Positions 18,537 to 34,919 of a DNA stretch of 64,000 bases are shown in pieces. Made by a program: the position numbers and the translations under genes. Positions within the stretch are counted from its first letter, which is position 1; every line of letters begins with the position of its first letter. Origin of the DNA: Corynebacterium sp. 21KM1197 (GTDB lineage Bacteria; Actinomycetota; Actinomycetes; Mycobacteriales; Mycobacteriaceae); assembly GCF_033783015.1 (NCBI RefSeq), contig NZ_CP123907.1:310001-374000 (forward strand), read 5' to 3'. The notes under the pieces were generated by a model that worked only from the letters and a program-made list of their open reading frames with translations, did no database searches and was not told the origin of the DNA.

Positions 18537-20839
18537 TCTCTGATGAGACGATTGATAACACCGCCGGTGTGGTTACTGACATCAAGGCTGAGGACTCTGA
18601 CTCCGACGTCTTCGCTGGGCCGCTGAAGCCGGGTGAGACCACCACCTTCACGGGCAAGCTCGTGCTGGAGGAGGGCGGTCAGTACCATGCCGACCGCGCC
18701 AAGGCCGAGGGTGTTCCCCCGAGCCCGGATAACCCGGATGAGCCCGGTGAGGACGAGCCGAAGGTTCCGTCCGAGCCGAACGAGGGTCACGCCAAGACCC
18801 CGTCCGAGCCGAAGCTGGAGTTGAAGAAGTACATCAACGACAACGACGCTCAGGATTGGGATACCGCTGAGGAAGTCCTCCCGGAGGAGACCTCGACGGT
18901 GAAGTTCGTGGTGACCAACACGGGTGACGTTGATCTGTTCAACATCACGCTGTCTGATGAGACGGTCGAGGGCGTGGGCGATGTTGTGAACATCACCCCG
19001 GATCAGATCGACCGCCTCAACGTGGGTGAGTCTGCGGAGTTCATCGGTGAGCTGACGCTGACCGATGGCAACCAGACGCACAAGAACGTGGCCAAGGCCG
19101 AGGGTGTTCCGCCGAACCCGGAGAACCCGGATGAGCCTGGCTTGGATCAGCCGAAGGTGCCCTCTAACGAGGACCCCGCTCACGCTGAGACCCCGGAGAA
19201 GGACGTTAAGCCGAACCCGCGTCCGACGGAAGCAAATCCGTCGGCCGAGGAGAAGCCCGCCGATGAACCGGATCCGCAGGATGATTCCTCGGATGAGCCG
19301 CAGCCCACGGAGGATAAGCCTGCTCCGCAGCCGTCCTCCACGCAGTCCTCGGAGGAGGAGACTCCTAGCGAGCCTGTGACGGAGGAGCCCGCCGAGCCCA
19401 CCAAGCCGGGTATGCCGAAGCTTGAGTTGAAGAAGTACATCGGTACGGAGGAGTTCACGGGTGAGGAGAAGCCGCAGGGTCAGCCTGGTGCTGATGGTGT
19501 GGTGGACGCTCAGGACGAGTCCAAGGCCTTCGAGGCTAAGGACGCCGGGCAGGATCTCACGGTGACCTTCGTGGTGACCAACACCGGCGATATGGACCTG
19601 AAGGATGTTTCCGTGGCCGATGAGCTTACCGACGCCATCAAGATTGGTGAGATCAGCCCGGCCAAGCAGGACATCAAGAAGGGCCAGTCGGTGAACTTCA
19701 CTGCCACGCTGAAGGCTCCGGAGGCCGGGAAGCTGCACGCCGATGAGGCGAAGGCAAACGGTGTTCCGGTGGATGACGAGGGCAAGGAAGTCCCGTGGAC
19801 CGATGAGGATGGCAACGAGCACAAGCCGGGCGAGCCGGTGGACTCTAACGAGGACCCCGCGCACGCTAAGACCCCGCAGCCTGGTGAGCCGAAGCTGGAG
19901 TTGAAGAAGTACATCAACGACAACGACGCTCAGGACTGGGACGCTGCGGAGAACCTCAAGGCCGGCGAGAAGGCCACGGTGAAGTTCGTGGTCACCAACA
20001 CCGGTGGTGTGGATCTGTTCAACATCACTTTGACCGATGAGACGGTCGAGGGTGTGGGCGTGGTGGAGAACATCACCCCGGATCAGATTGATCGCCTCAA
20101 CGTGGGGCAGTCTGCCGAGTTCACCGGTGAGCTGACGCTTGCGGAGAACGAGGAGCACAAGGACGTCGCTAAGGCGCAGGGTGTGGAGCCGAACCCGGAG
20201 AATCCGAACGAGCCCGGCGATAAGCCGGTGGAGTCCAACGAGGATCCGGCGCACGCTAAGACCCCGAAGCCCGGCGAGCCTGTGGTGCCGGTGCCGCCGA
20301 AGCCGGGTGAGCCGGAGCCGAAGATCACCACGGATGCCGCGATTGAGGGCAATGGGCCTTTGGTTGCTGGTGCCACGGTGGTTGATACGGTGAGCTTCAC
20401 TGGTTTGAAGGTGGGCCAGCGTTACGAGCTGGAGGCTGCGTTGATGTGTAAGGCTTCTGGTGAGTCCACTGGTGCTACGGCGAAGGTGGCGTTTGTTCCG
20501 CAGGTTGCGGATGGTCAGATTAATGTGCCGATTTCGGTGACGGATGCTAACTGCTCTGAGCAGGTGGCGTTTGAGACTCTGCGTGATAAGTCTGGTGATG
20601 TGGTGGCTGTGCACCATGACATTAATGATGCTGCGCAGACGGTGACTGCTGAGGATGTGACGAAGCCTGCGCCTTCGCCGGAGACGGTGGAGAAGAAGCG
20701 GGATCGGAATGTGACGGTGGTTTCTGAGGGTGCGCCTGAGGTTGGTAAGGCTGTGGCGCCGAAGACGCCGCGTCGTTCGATTAAGGCGATTCCGTCTGGT
20801 TCCTTGGTGTTGGAGGAGGGTATGCCTTCTCGGATCTAA
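18537..20839 (+). pseudogene. 3' fragment of the surface protein: repeat domains and a VaFE-type domain
   Basis: After the IS the same kind of extracytoplasmic protein resumes in another frame at LSDETIDNTAGVVTD. It holds three further copies of a beta-sandwich repeat, each opening with LELKKYI (coding near 18811, 19420 and 19891) and containing VKFVVTNTG or VTFVVTNTG, joined by Pro/Glu/Asp-rich linkers. A final domain near 20320-20655 contains EQVAFETLRD, the VaFE signature of Gram-positive surface proteins. The end (IPSGSLVLEEGMPSRI) has no LPxTG, hydrophobic segment or charged tail. Without its signal peptide this fragment cannot be exported. An in-frame ATG at 18513 inside the IS could allow cytoplasmic expression only. 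Confidence 0.75.
18811..20250 (+). repeat. Two near-identical ~360-bp copies within the surface-protein fragment
   Basis: The stretch 18811-19170 recurs at 19891-20250 (offset 1080 bp). The first 46 bp, coding KLELKKYINDNDAQD, are identical, and the later parts code closely matching sequence (VDLFNITL.DETVEGVG and ITPDQIDRLNVG). Direct repeats of this length are substrates for recombination and length change in adhesins. Confidence 0.8.
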
Positions 20840-21001
20840 GGGATCTGATGGTGACCTGTTAGGTCTGTGAGTGTGGGGGTGTGTGGTCCCGGTTGGGGCT
20901 GGGCACCCCCACCACCCATATCCAGGGCCCGGAAGCGAGCCCACGGGGGATAGGGCCGGGCGAGGGCGCGAGAAGGTGCCTCGGCGGGTAACATCGCGGA
21001 C

Positions 21002-21985
21002 ATGCTTCCTACCTCTCGCGTCGTGTCCGTGCTTCTCATGGGGGTGGGCGCAGCGCTTTTTATTGCGGGGCTGATGGCCCCGCGTGTGATTGATCAGGAC
21101 GCCAGGCTGCCGCTCGATATAGGAGAACTCACCTGGACTCTGCGCGATGAGGCGGCGGATTCGATGGTGCTGGTGGATCCGCAACGCCCGGTGGTGACCA
21201 CCCCCGTGGTGCGCCAAATGCATGTGACCTTGGAGGAACCATCCACGCAGGAACAGGTGATGGTGCGGGTGGGCACCAGCGAACTGCGCGAAAGTCAGCA
21301 GCGGGAGGCGGATCGCCTGATCTCCGCCCAGGTGTGGAGTTACGGGGTGGATCGCACCTCGGGGACGGCCACGGGCCCTGCGGTGCTGAGCCAACAACTA
21401 GCCAGCCCCACCACGGAGGTGGCGGCTCCTGCCTCCTGGTGGAAGTTCCCCTCTCAGGTGCAGCAGCGTGCCTATGACGTGTTCGATGAGACGCTGCGCG
21501 CCTCCGCACCGGCGGAGTTCCAGGGGGCGGAGGAACGCGATGGCCGCGAGGTGTATCACTTCCGCCAGATCATCGAGCCCACTAACGTGGCGCAGCGCTA
21601 TCCCGGTGTGTTTAATACCACGGAGTTTTCAGAGGGCGAGGCAGGGCGTGGCTTCCTTTTCCATTCGGCCACGCGGGATTACTATGTGGATCGAGTTTCC
21701 GGGTTGGTCATTGATGTGCACGAGCGGATTGATGATTATTATGGCACCGCAGACGGAGCAAAGCGGGAACAGGTTTTAGCATTTGAGGGTGGCCTCGTGG
21801 AGGGGCAATCCGAGGAGTTACTGGCAGCGGTGCGGCAGGTGACGGAGCAGCGGCACGTGGGAGCGTGGTCGTGGGCCGGTATCGTGATCGGCGTGGCGCT
21901 CGTGGCTCTGGGGACGCTGGGTGCCCTGCGCCCGGGTGCCAGAAAGACCCGGAAAGCGCAGAAGGCTCGGAAGCGGAGGCGCTAG
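21002..21985 (+). CDS. DUF3068 (PorA-family) membrane protein
   Basis: A 327-residue protein. It has an N-terminal transmembrane segment (VSVLLMGVGAALFIAGLMAP), about 255 extracytoplasmic residues, a second helix near residues 288-312 (AGIVIGVALVALGTLGALRP) and a short, strongly basic cytoplasmic tail (KTRKAQKARKRRR). This matches DUF3068 proteins, found in mycolic-acid actinobacteria and named PorA-family by annotation; porin activity is not implied by the topology seen. It stands alone between the IS region and rpoB. ATG at 21002; the binding site is weak. Confidence 0.82.
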   Translation: MLPTSRVVSVLLMGVGAALFIAGLMAPRVIDQDARLPLDIGELTWTLRDEAADSMVLVDPQRPVVTTPVVRQMHVTLEEPSTQEQVMVRVGTSELRESQQREADRLISAQVWSYGVDRTSGTATGPAVLSQQLASPTTEVAAPASWWKFPSQVQQRAYDVFDETLRASAPAEFQGAEERDGREVYHFRQIIEPTNVAQRYPGVFNTTEFSEGEAGRGFLFHSATRDYYVDRVSGLVIDVHERIDDYYGTADGAKREQVLAFEGGLVEGQSEELLAAVRQVTEQRHVGAWSWAGIVIGVALVALGTLGALRPGARKTRKAQKARKRRR

Positions 21986-22096
21986 GGAGCCGTGAGTGCC
22001 GGGTGGCAGCGGCCGACCTAGCATGAGGCGAGCCGCCCGCTAAGCCCCCGGTGCCCCGCGTGGGTGCCGCGAGGGGGCGTCGATAAGCATGAAACC

Positions 22097-22125
22097 TTGC
22101 GCTCCGGCTGAAAGTGGTATAGGCT
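22097..22125 (+). promoter_or_regulatory. Candidate rpoBC promoter
   Basis: TTGCGC (22097-22102) and TAGGCT (22120-22125) are 17 bp apart, about 180 bp before the rpoB start. The spacing and -10 fit corynebacterial sigma-A promoters. Of the 320 bp between 21986 and 22305 nothing else stands out except one copy of the iterated 11-mer at 22078-22088. Confidence 0.45.
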
Positions 22126-22305
22126 ACTTCGTTGCGCTGGAATCCGTCTCTAGGGCACCGGGTAACCTTGATCGGTTGGTGAGAAAAAGCCAATTTGACA
22201 AGGTGATTTTGTGCTATCTGGGGCGGGTATCCACAGCAGTGAAAATGCTAAAACTACCAGCGGATATGTCGGTTGTAGGCCCATGCAATCGGCGGTCCGC
22301 GTGAG

Positions 22306-25800
<3,495 letters not shown>

Positions 25801-25869
25801 GCAAACCAACCCCTTTACTTTTATCCGCCATTTCAATCCCTCCCGATGGGGGAGGGGAAAGGGAGTTAC

Positions 25870-29871
<4,002 letters not shown>

Positions 29872-29894
29872 GGTGTAACGCTTTTGGTGCTTGA

Positions 29895-29935
29895 GGCCCG
29901 CTTCTTCCCGAGAGGGGAGGGGCGGGCCTTTGGTC
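29895..29935 (+). terminator. Terminator after rpoC
   Basis: AGGCCCGC pairs with GCGGGCCT around a 17-nt loop and is followed by TTGGTCTTG. It also lies at the 3' end of the converging Fic gene. Confidence 0.7.
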
Positions 29936-29945
29936 TTGTAGGGGA

Positions 29946-31154
29946 CTATTCCAATCCGAGCAGACTTCGGCCCTCGGCGGTGAGGCCGTAGCGCAGGGGA
30001 CGCTCGCCGTGTAGTTCTATAAGGCCACGCTCCTGGAGCCGGGCTGTCCAGCGGCGTGTTTGTCGATCCCCGGTGGGGACGTACTCAACCACGGTTCGAT
30101 GCAGTATTCCGTTCTCGGAATTGAAGAGGTGAGCCTGCCCCAGAACAAAGAGGATGGACATCTCTTGTTCTCCAAACCGATTGCTGAGTTGCTTTACGGA
30201 AGCCCACAGGGTGTCGAGGGCCTGTTTTCTTTCGCTTATCTCCGCGCTGAGATTGCGCTGCGCCGCGTGTAAGAGGTGGAGCAAGCGGCAGAGGAAGATC
30301 GTGCCGTCCGCATGGTTGAGGGGATTTTCTGTTTCAAGAAACGCCTTGTAATAGGCCTCCTTATTTCGGCTCAGGGTGCGGGAGAGGGAGAGCGCCGTGG
30401 GAGCGGAGAGTGCCTGGGTGAGGGATAGTCCGAGGAGGTAGCGGCCCAGGCGACCGTTGCCGTCGTAAAAAGGGTGGAGGTACTCGAACATGAAGTGGCA
30501 CATCAGGGTGGTCACCAATGGAGCTGGTGATTCATTGTCATTCATGCTGCGCAGCATGACCAAAAGCCCCTCGACGATTGCTGATTCCGGGTTTACGCCT
30601 CGGTGAACTTCTTTGGTGCCGTTGCTGATATACACGGGATTGGCGCGGAAAAGATCGCCGTCCGGGTGATCCTTCTCGGAAACCTCGTCGAGCATGAGTC
30701 GGTCGTAGAGGGCCCGTATTTCCTCCGGGATTTGGGGTAGGGTGACGTCCTTGGAGACGGCGTCAAGGTAGAGTCGCACCGCTTCTCGGAAGCGCGTTGC
30801 GGTGGGGTTGGCTGACTCCGCAGCGTTTAATGCCGCAGCGAGTTCCCTGCGGGTGGAGTGTATTTGCTCAATGGCGTTTGTTGCCATTACTTCCTCGATG
30901 ATGAGCGAACGCAGATAGTGGTGCTGTGCGGCCCCGCTGAGTTCGTTCCACTGGAGGGCGATGGTGCGTTCGGTGTTCAGAATCTTCTCGATGTAGGCGT
31001 GGACGTCGAGGCTCAAGACGCAGAAGAGTTGCCCATCGCCTACGTGAAATGGCCAGTGGAGGGTGGAGTCCGAGTGCTGTCGTTGCTCTAAGAGTTCGGC
31101 GGCGGCGCGGGTGCCGTGAGCGTGAAACTCTGTTTTGAGGCTGCGATAGTTCAT
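29946..31154 (-). CDS. Fic-domain protein (probable AMP-transferase type, class II)
   Basis: A 402-residue Fic protein. The catalytic loop is HPFYDGNGRLGR starting at His227, with all core residues of HPFxx(D/E)GNGRxxR. An N-terminal inhibitory-helix-like motif, TNAIEQ (Thr92-Glu96), fits (S/T)xxxE(G/N) except for Gln in the last place. A C-terminal winged-helix segment (TRRWTARLQERGLIELHG) follows, as in the large class of bacterial Fic/DUF4172-type proteins. It would transfer AMP or another nucleotide part to an unknown target. It diverges from the small gene at 31290 across two palindromes. Confidence 0.88.
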   Translation of the reverse strand: MNYRSLKTEFHAHGTRAAAELLEQRQHSDSTLHWPFHVGDGQLFCVLSLDVHAYIEKILNTERTIALQWNELSGAAQHHYLRSLIIEEVMATNAIEQIHSTRRELAAALNAAESANPTATRFREAVRLYLDAVSKDVTLPQIPEEIRALYDRLMLDEVSEKDHPDGDLFRANPVYISNGTKEVHRGVNPESAIVEGLLVMLRSMNDNESPAPLVTTLMCHFMFEYLHPFYDGNGRLGRYLLGLSLTQALSAPTALSLSRTLSRNKEAYYKAFLETENPLNHADGTIFLCRLLHLLHAAQRNLSAEISERKQALDTLWASVKQLSNRFGEQEMSILFVLGQAHLFNSENGILHRTVVEYVPTGDRQTRRWTARLQERGLIELHGERPLRYGLTAEGRSLLGLE

Positions 31155-31192
31155 GCGGGGTCCTGGTGTGAGAGGGGAGGTAGCGTCTTATT

Positions 31193-31266
31193 TGACATAT
31201 CTGGGGAATATGTCAGATAAGAGGGGTATAGACGGAGTATAACCGGACATATCGGGGCGATGTGTC
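31193..31266. promoter_or_regulatory. Twin palindromes between the Fic gene and its divergent neighbour
   Basis: TGACATAT (31193-31200) and ATATGTCA (31208-31215) form a perfect inverted repeat with a 7-bp spacer. GACATATC (31246-31253) and GATGTGTC (31259-31266) form a second with a 5-bp spacer and one mismatch. The half-sites are the same (GACATAT) and the centres are about 52 bp apart, five helical turns. The layout suggests operators for one dimeric regulator controlling both genes. Confidence 0.65.
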
Positions 31267-31289
31267 AGATTAGGGGAGAGGGAGATTCT

Positions 31290-31649
31290 GTGAGCGTGGA
31301 CGAGGTGTGTCTCCGCTTCCGCGCTGCGGTGGAGGCGATTGTCGAGGGAGAGTTTGTCTCCGCAGCAAGGGAGGGGCTGCGTTGGCAAAGCGTCCACGGT
31401 GCGTTGATCAGTATCGAACTCACCGATGGGCAATGGCGGGATTACTGGGAAAGGTGTGCCTCGGTGGAGGACGGTCCTGCGGAACTCATGGCCCTGCATT
31501 TTTATGAGCAGATTCAGTTCCTGGAACCGGAGTATGAAGAGGCTGTGCTGATCGCTCCGCGAGGGGGATTCTGCTGGGAGCATATCTCGCGCGCGGCACG
31601 GGAGGAGATGGGGGAGGGAAGGCGCGGTGACTTTCGGTGGGTGTGGTAA
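31290..31649 (+). CDS. Small protein of unknown function, divergent from the Fic gene
   Basis: A 119-residue soluble acidic protein. The GTG at 31290 (VSVDEVCLRFRAAVEAIVEGE) follows GGGGAGAGGGAG and lies downstream of the second palindrome; an ATG at 31260 in frame would place the start inside the palindrome. The sequence is mixed alpha/beta with a Trp-rich C-terminus (FCWEH, FRWVW). No family was recognised. It could be a partner of the Fic protein because of the shared control region, which is inference. Confidence 0.6.
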   Translation: MSVDEVCLRFRAAVEAIVEGEFVSAAREGLRWQSVHGALISIELTDGQWRDYWERCASVEDGPAELMALHFYEQIQFLEPEYEEAVLIAPRGGFCWEHISRAAREEMGEGRRGDFRWVW

Positions 31650-31719
31650 GCCGTCGAGCTTGGCGACGCCACCTCAGCGCTGGGCTTTGCGCTTGCGGGG
31701 GCAAGCCTACCCGGATATA

Positions 31720-31734
31720 GTTCGGGTACCGAAC
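31720..31734. promoter_or_regulatory. Palindrome before the MarR gene
   Basis: GTTCGG-GTA-CCGAAC is a perfect 6-bp inverted repeat with a 3-bp spacer, 20 bp before the GTG start and overlapping the likely promoter (TATAGT at 31716). Autoregulation by the adjacent MarR protein is a reasonable inference. Confidence 0.5.
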
Positions 31735-31754
31735 CATAGAGGAAAGGGGTTGGC

Positions 31755-32195
31755 GTGACTCTTGACCTTCACCTGCTTAACGGGCTGACGGAGAACTTTC
31801 AGGAGTTCCTGGCTCATGTGGCCGTGCGCCTCAACGGCGCGTTGGAGGGTAGTCAGATAACGGAAGATCAGTTCCATACGCTGAACCTCATATTTGAAAA
31901 AGGGCGGTGTACCTCCGCAGAATTGGCGGCCGAGCGCAACGTGACCAAGAGTTCCGTGACGGAACTTGTGGCCAGAATGCAAGCTAAAGGCTTGGTGGTC
32001 AAGGTGGATAATGAGGCGGATAGACGCAGTCAGTATGTCTGCCTTACTGGGGAGGGGGAGTCTCGGTTAAACGAGGTGAAAATGAAATTTATTGCGGCTC
32101 TCGGTCCCGCCCTGGCTGGGGATGGCGATGTGGTGCGGGAATTGAATAAGAACCTCGCGCATGTGAATCAACTACTGAAGGACGGTAAAAAATGA
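31755..32195 (+). CDS. MarR-family transcriptional regulator
   Basis: A 146-residue winged-helix protein: ITEDQFHTLNLIFEKGRCTS, then the recognition helix region AAERNVTKSSVTELVARMQA and the wing DRRSQYVCLTGEGE. The N- and C-terminal helices suit MarR dimerisation. It starts with GTG after GGAAAGGGG and overlaps the next ATG by 4 bp, so it probably controls the membrane esterase translated with it. Confidence 0.88.
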   Translation: MTLDLHLLNGLTENFQEFLAHVAVRLNGALEGSQITEDQFHTLNLIFEKGRCTSAELAAERNVTKSSVTELVARMQAKGLVVKVDNEADRRSQYVCLTGEGESRLNEVKMKFIAALGPALAGDGDVVRELNKNLAHVNQLLKDGKK

Positions 32196-33538
32196 AAACA
32201 CTACTGTGGTTTGAAATCCTCGGGGTGATCATTCTCATGGCCCTGGGGGCCACACTGTTCAACTATGGCGTGCTCATCGGGGTGCTCGCGCTCGTTTTTG
32301 TGCTGGCGATGGCCGGGGCGCGCTTTGTGATGAGCGCGAAGAAAGCCCGGATCGAGTTGGGTCTTGCCGGAGTCTTTGAGGTGTGCCAGGTGCTATGGCT
32401 TATCGGAAACACCGGCACGCTCTGGGCCCTGTCCAGGGTGGTCTTGGTGGTGTACTTGCTCTACCTCTTTTATCGGAAGGCCGTGGAGGTGCATCGCGGA
32501 GCTAGGCTGCGGGGACTCGGTGTGGTTTCCCTCGCCCTCTTGCTGGTGGTGAGCGCGGGGGCTTCCTACCTGACGTATGCGACGGTGAATCCGTCCATCA
32601 TCGCGCGGACGATGATGGGGGAGAATAGCTTTGAGTCGATCAAAACCCGTGCCGTTGATTTCGATTCGGCTAAATACACCTCGCACTTTGACGTCGAGTA
32701 CGCTGAGGATTATCCCAATAGTTACCTGGATATTGTCACGCTGAACGATGGTAAGCCGCACCCCACTTACTTTTATGTGCATGGCGGTGGTTTTACCGCG
32801 GGCGATAAGATGGTGGGCGACCCGAACACCAAGGCCCAGGATGATTACATGGCGTATTTTTTTACGGACATGTTGGAGCAGGGGTATAACGTCGTGAGCA
32901 TTAATTATGCCCTGGCTCCCGAGTATATTTATCCCGTGGCTACTCGTCAGGCCGATCAGGCGGTGCGATTCTTGCAGGAGAATGGGGATCGGTACGGAAT
33001 CTCCATGGATGACGTGGTCTTTGCCGGTGGTAGCGCCGGGGGTTATATTGCCGCGGGCTTTGTTACCGCGCAGCTCGATCCCGCGTATGCGGAAAGTATT
33101 GGCGTGGCGCCCGCGATGAGCAAGGATCAGATCAAGGCGATGGTGCTGGAATCTCCCGCCCTTAACCCGGCTCAGAGCGGCAAGACGCAGGCTCCGAGCG
33201 TGCTTGCGGACTATATTTTCCAGACAATTTTGGGAAGTTACCTGGACACTACCTCGGTGAGTCCGGATAAGACGGTCATGGATCGGTCCAACCTCATTGC
33301 TAAGGTCAATGCGGCCTTCCCGCCCACGTTCCTCTCCGATGGGAATAACGCGACCTTCCCGGATCAGTCCATTGATTATCAGAAGGCGCTGGAGTCTTAT
33401 GGCATCAAGTCCGAGGTGTATATCCCGAATCGAGAGGAAGTGGGTGCTAAGGGGCACGGGTACATGGTGAATCTGCAAGACCCCACCTCCAAGGTGTTCC
33501 TGGATAAGCGGCGCGAATTCCTTTCTTCCCTGGGGTAA
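32192..33538 (+). CDS. Membrane-anchored alpha/beta-hydrolase (HSL-like esterase)
   Basis: A 448-residue protein. Four or so hydrophobic helices fill the first 130 residues, followed by an extracytoplasmic hydrolase domain with the oxyanion motif YFYVHGGGFTAGD, the nucleophile elbow VVFAGGSAGGYIA, and a late Asp and His (LSDGNNATFPD and AKGHGYM). The HGGG motif places it with hormone-sensitive-lipase-type esterases. It is translationally coupled to marR. The substrate is unknown; a MarR-controlled membrane esterase may respond to a lipid or aromatic compound. Confidence 0.82.
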   Translation: MKTLLWFEILGVIILMALGATLFNYGVLIGVLALVFVLAMAGARFVMSAKKARIELGLAGVFEVCQVLWLIGNTGTLWALSRVVLVVYLLYLFYRKAVEVHRGARLRGLGVVSLALLLVVSAGASYLTYATVNPSIIARTMMGENSFESIKTRAVDFDSAKYTSHFDVEYAEDYPNSYLDIVTLNDGKPHPTYFYVHGGGFTAGDKMVGDPNTKAQDDYMAYFFTDMLEQGYNVVSINYALAPEYIYPVATRQADQAVRFLQENGDRYGISMDDVVFAGGSAGGYIAAGFVTAQLDPAYAESIGVAPAMSKDQIKAMVLESPALNPAQSGKTQAPSVLADYIFQTILGSYLDTTSVSPDKTVMDRSNLIAKVNAAFPPTFLSDGNNATFPDQSIDYQKALESYGIKSEVYIPNREEVGAKGHGYMVNLQDPTSKVFLDKRREFLSSLG

Positions 33539-33553
33539 GGCTGGTGGAGCGAC

Positions 33554-33582
33554 TTGCTCCGGCCACCCTCATCGACTATCCT
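33554..33582 (+). promoter_or_regulatory. Candidate promoter of the rpsL operon
   Basis: TTGCTC (33554-33559) and TATCCT (33577-33582) are exactly 17 bp apart, about 170 bp before rpsL. The -35 overlaps a short hairpin (GGAGC/GCTCC) that may end the preceding gene. Confidence 0.45.
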
Positions 33583-33751
33583 TAACGCTGTCTCCCGCCT
33601 CGCGCGGGACAATTCCCCTGGCCCCTGGGCGTCGGTAAGCATAACCGGCAACCATCGTGGGTCAGCGGTGAACATGCGGCAGGGCCCCGGAAAAGAGCCC
33701 CTCTTTTTGCATGTTTGCCACTTGACTGTTCAGTTCAACCGAGGATGGTTT

Positions 33752-34123
33752 ATGCCCACTATTCAGCAGCTGGTCCGTAAGGGCCGCCACTCCAAGTCCA
33801 CCAAGGTGGCCACCGCTGCGCTGAAGGGTTCCCCCCAGCGCCGTGGCGTGTGCACCCGCGTGTACACCACCACCCCGAAGAAGCCGAACTCGGCTCTGCG
33901 TAAGGTCGCCCGTGTGCGCCTGACCTCCGGCATCGAGGTTTCCGCCTACATTCCGGGTGAGGGCCACAACCTTCAGGAGCACTCCATGGTGCTCGTGCGC
34001 GGTGGTCGTGTGAAGGACCTCCCGGGTGTGCGCTACAAGATCATTCGCGGTGCCCTCGATACCCAGGGTGTGAAGGATCGTAAGCAGGCTCGTTCCCGTT
34101 ACGGCGCGAAGAAGGAGAAGTAA
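33752..34123 (+). CDS. rpsL: 30S ribosomal protein S12
   Basis: A 123-residue S12. [14 protein letters not shown] and [12 protein letters not shown] are intact, with Lys43 and Lys88 (E. coli numbering identical here), so no common streptomycin-resistance change is present. The ATG at 33752 gives [10 protein letters not shown]; the open frame from 33554 is leader. rpsG follows 6 bp later. Confidence 0.97.
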   Translation: MPTIQQLVRKGRHSKSTKVATAALKGSPQRRGVCTRVYTTTPKKPNSALRKVARVRLTSGIEVSAYIPGEGHNLQEHSMVLVRGGRVKDLPGVRYKIIRGALDTQGVKDRKQARSRYGAKKEK

Positions 34124-34129
34124 AGCACC

Positions 34130-34597
34130 ATGCGTAAGTCCCGAGCACCGAAGCGCGAAATTATCAAGGATCCCGTTTACGATTCCGAGCTGGTGACCCA
34201 GCTGGTGAACAAGGTTCTCCTTGACGGCAAGAAGTCCACCGCTCAGCGCATCGTGTACGGCGCGCTGGAGAAGTGCCGCGATAAGACCGGCACCGATCCC
34301 GTGGGCACCCTGGAGAAGGCCCTGGGCAACATCCGCCCCGACCTGGAGGTTCGTTCCCGCCGCGTGGGTGGCGCGACCTACCAGGTGCCGGTGGAGGTCA
34401 AGCCGGGCCGCTCTAACACCCTGGCCCTGCGTTGGTTGGTCACCTTTACCCGTCAGCGTCGCGAGCACACCATGATGGATCGCCTGGCTAACGAGATCCT
34501 GGACGCTTCCAACGGCCTGGGTGCTTCCGTGAAGCGCCGCGAGGATACGCACAAGATGGCCGAGGCCAACCGCGCCTTCGCCCACTACCGCTGGTAA
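34130..34597 (+). CDS. rpsG: 30S ribosomal protein S7
   Basis: A 155-residue S7, primary binder of the 3' major domain of 16S r[22 protein letters not shown] at the N-terminus and [15 protein letters not shown] in the middle are diagnostic. It is the second gene of rpsL-rpsG-fusA. AAAGCACC precedes the ATG. Confidence 0.97.
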   Translation: MRKSRAPKREIIKDPVYDSELVTQLVNKVLLDGKKSTAQRIVYGALEKCRDKTGTDPVGTLEKALGNIRPDLEVRSRRVGGATYQVPVEVKPGRSNTLALRWLVTFTRQRREHTMMDRLANEILDASNGLGASVKRREDTHKMAEANRAFAHYRW

Positions 34598-34919
34598 TCC
34601 TAGCGAGCGTTGCCAGGATATGAGGACGGCCCTTTCCGTGAGATCGCCCCTGCGGTGCCCTGCGCCCGCCCGTGCTGCGCGCGGCGGCGCACCCACCCGG
34701 GAGCGAGTCTTGGCGTGAGGGGCCGTTTTCGTGCGCGCGCTACGGTGCGCGCCGTTGCCGTCGATAAGCGGGAGCGGATTGCCGCTCCGCCATGCCCGCG
34801 GCGGCAAAGAATGGCACAATTGAACGAGAATTATCCACCCGGCACGCCCGCGCGCCGCAGCGCCCTCGATCAGGGGTGCGGTGCGCGGACGTCCACAACT
34901 TTGAAGTTGGGGTATTACT
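34598..34919. other. rpsG-fusA intergenic region with long-range hairpin
   Basis: This 322-bp gap holds no gene. ACGGCCC near 34624 can pair with GGGGCCGT near 34718, followed by TTTTCG, so a terminator with a long, very GC-rich loop is possible. It also holds one copy of the iterated 11-mer (34759-34769). A promoter for fusA is likely in the AT-richer part (ACAATTGAACGAGAATTATC near 34820) but was not resolved. Confidence 0.45.

Noticed and set aside
18452-21397. A 981-codon minus-strand frame across the adhesin fragment and the DUF3068 gene
   Set aside because: It crosses the IS boundary and several unrelated genes and gives Arg/His/Leu-rich sequence; it is a shadow.
31691-31706. GCTTGC/GCAAGC hairpin as a terminator for the gene at 31290
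   Set aside because: The 6-bp stem has no T run and lies close to the MarR promoter, so its role is unclear.
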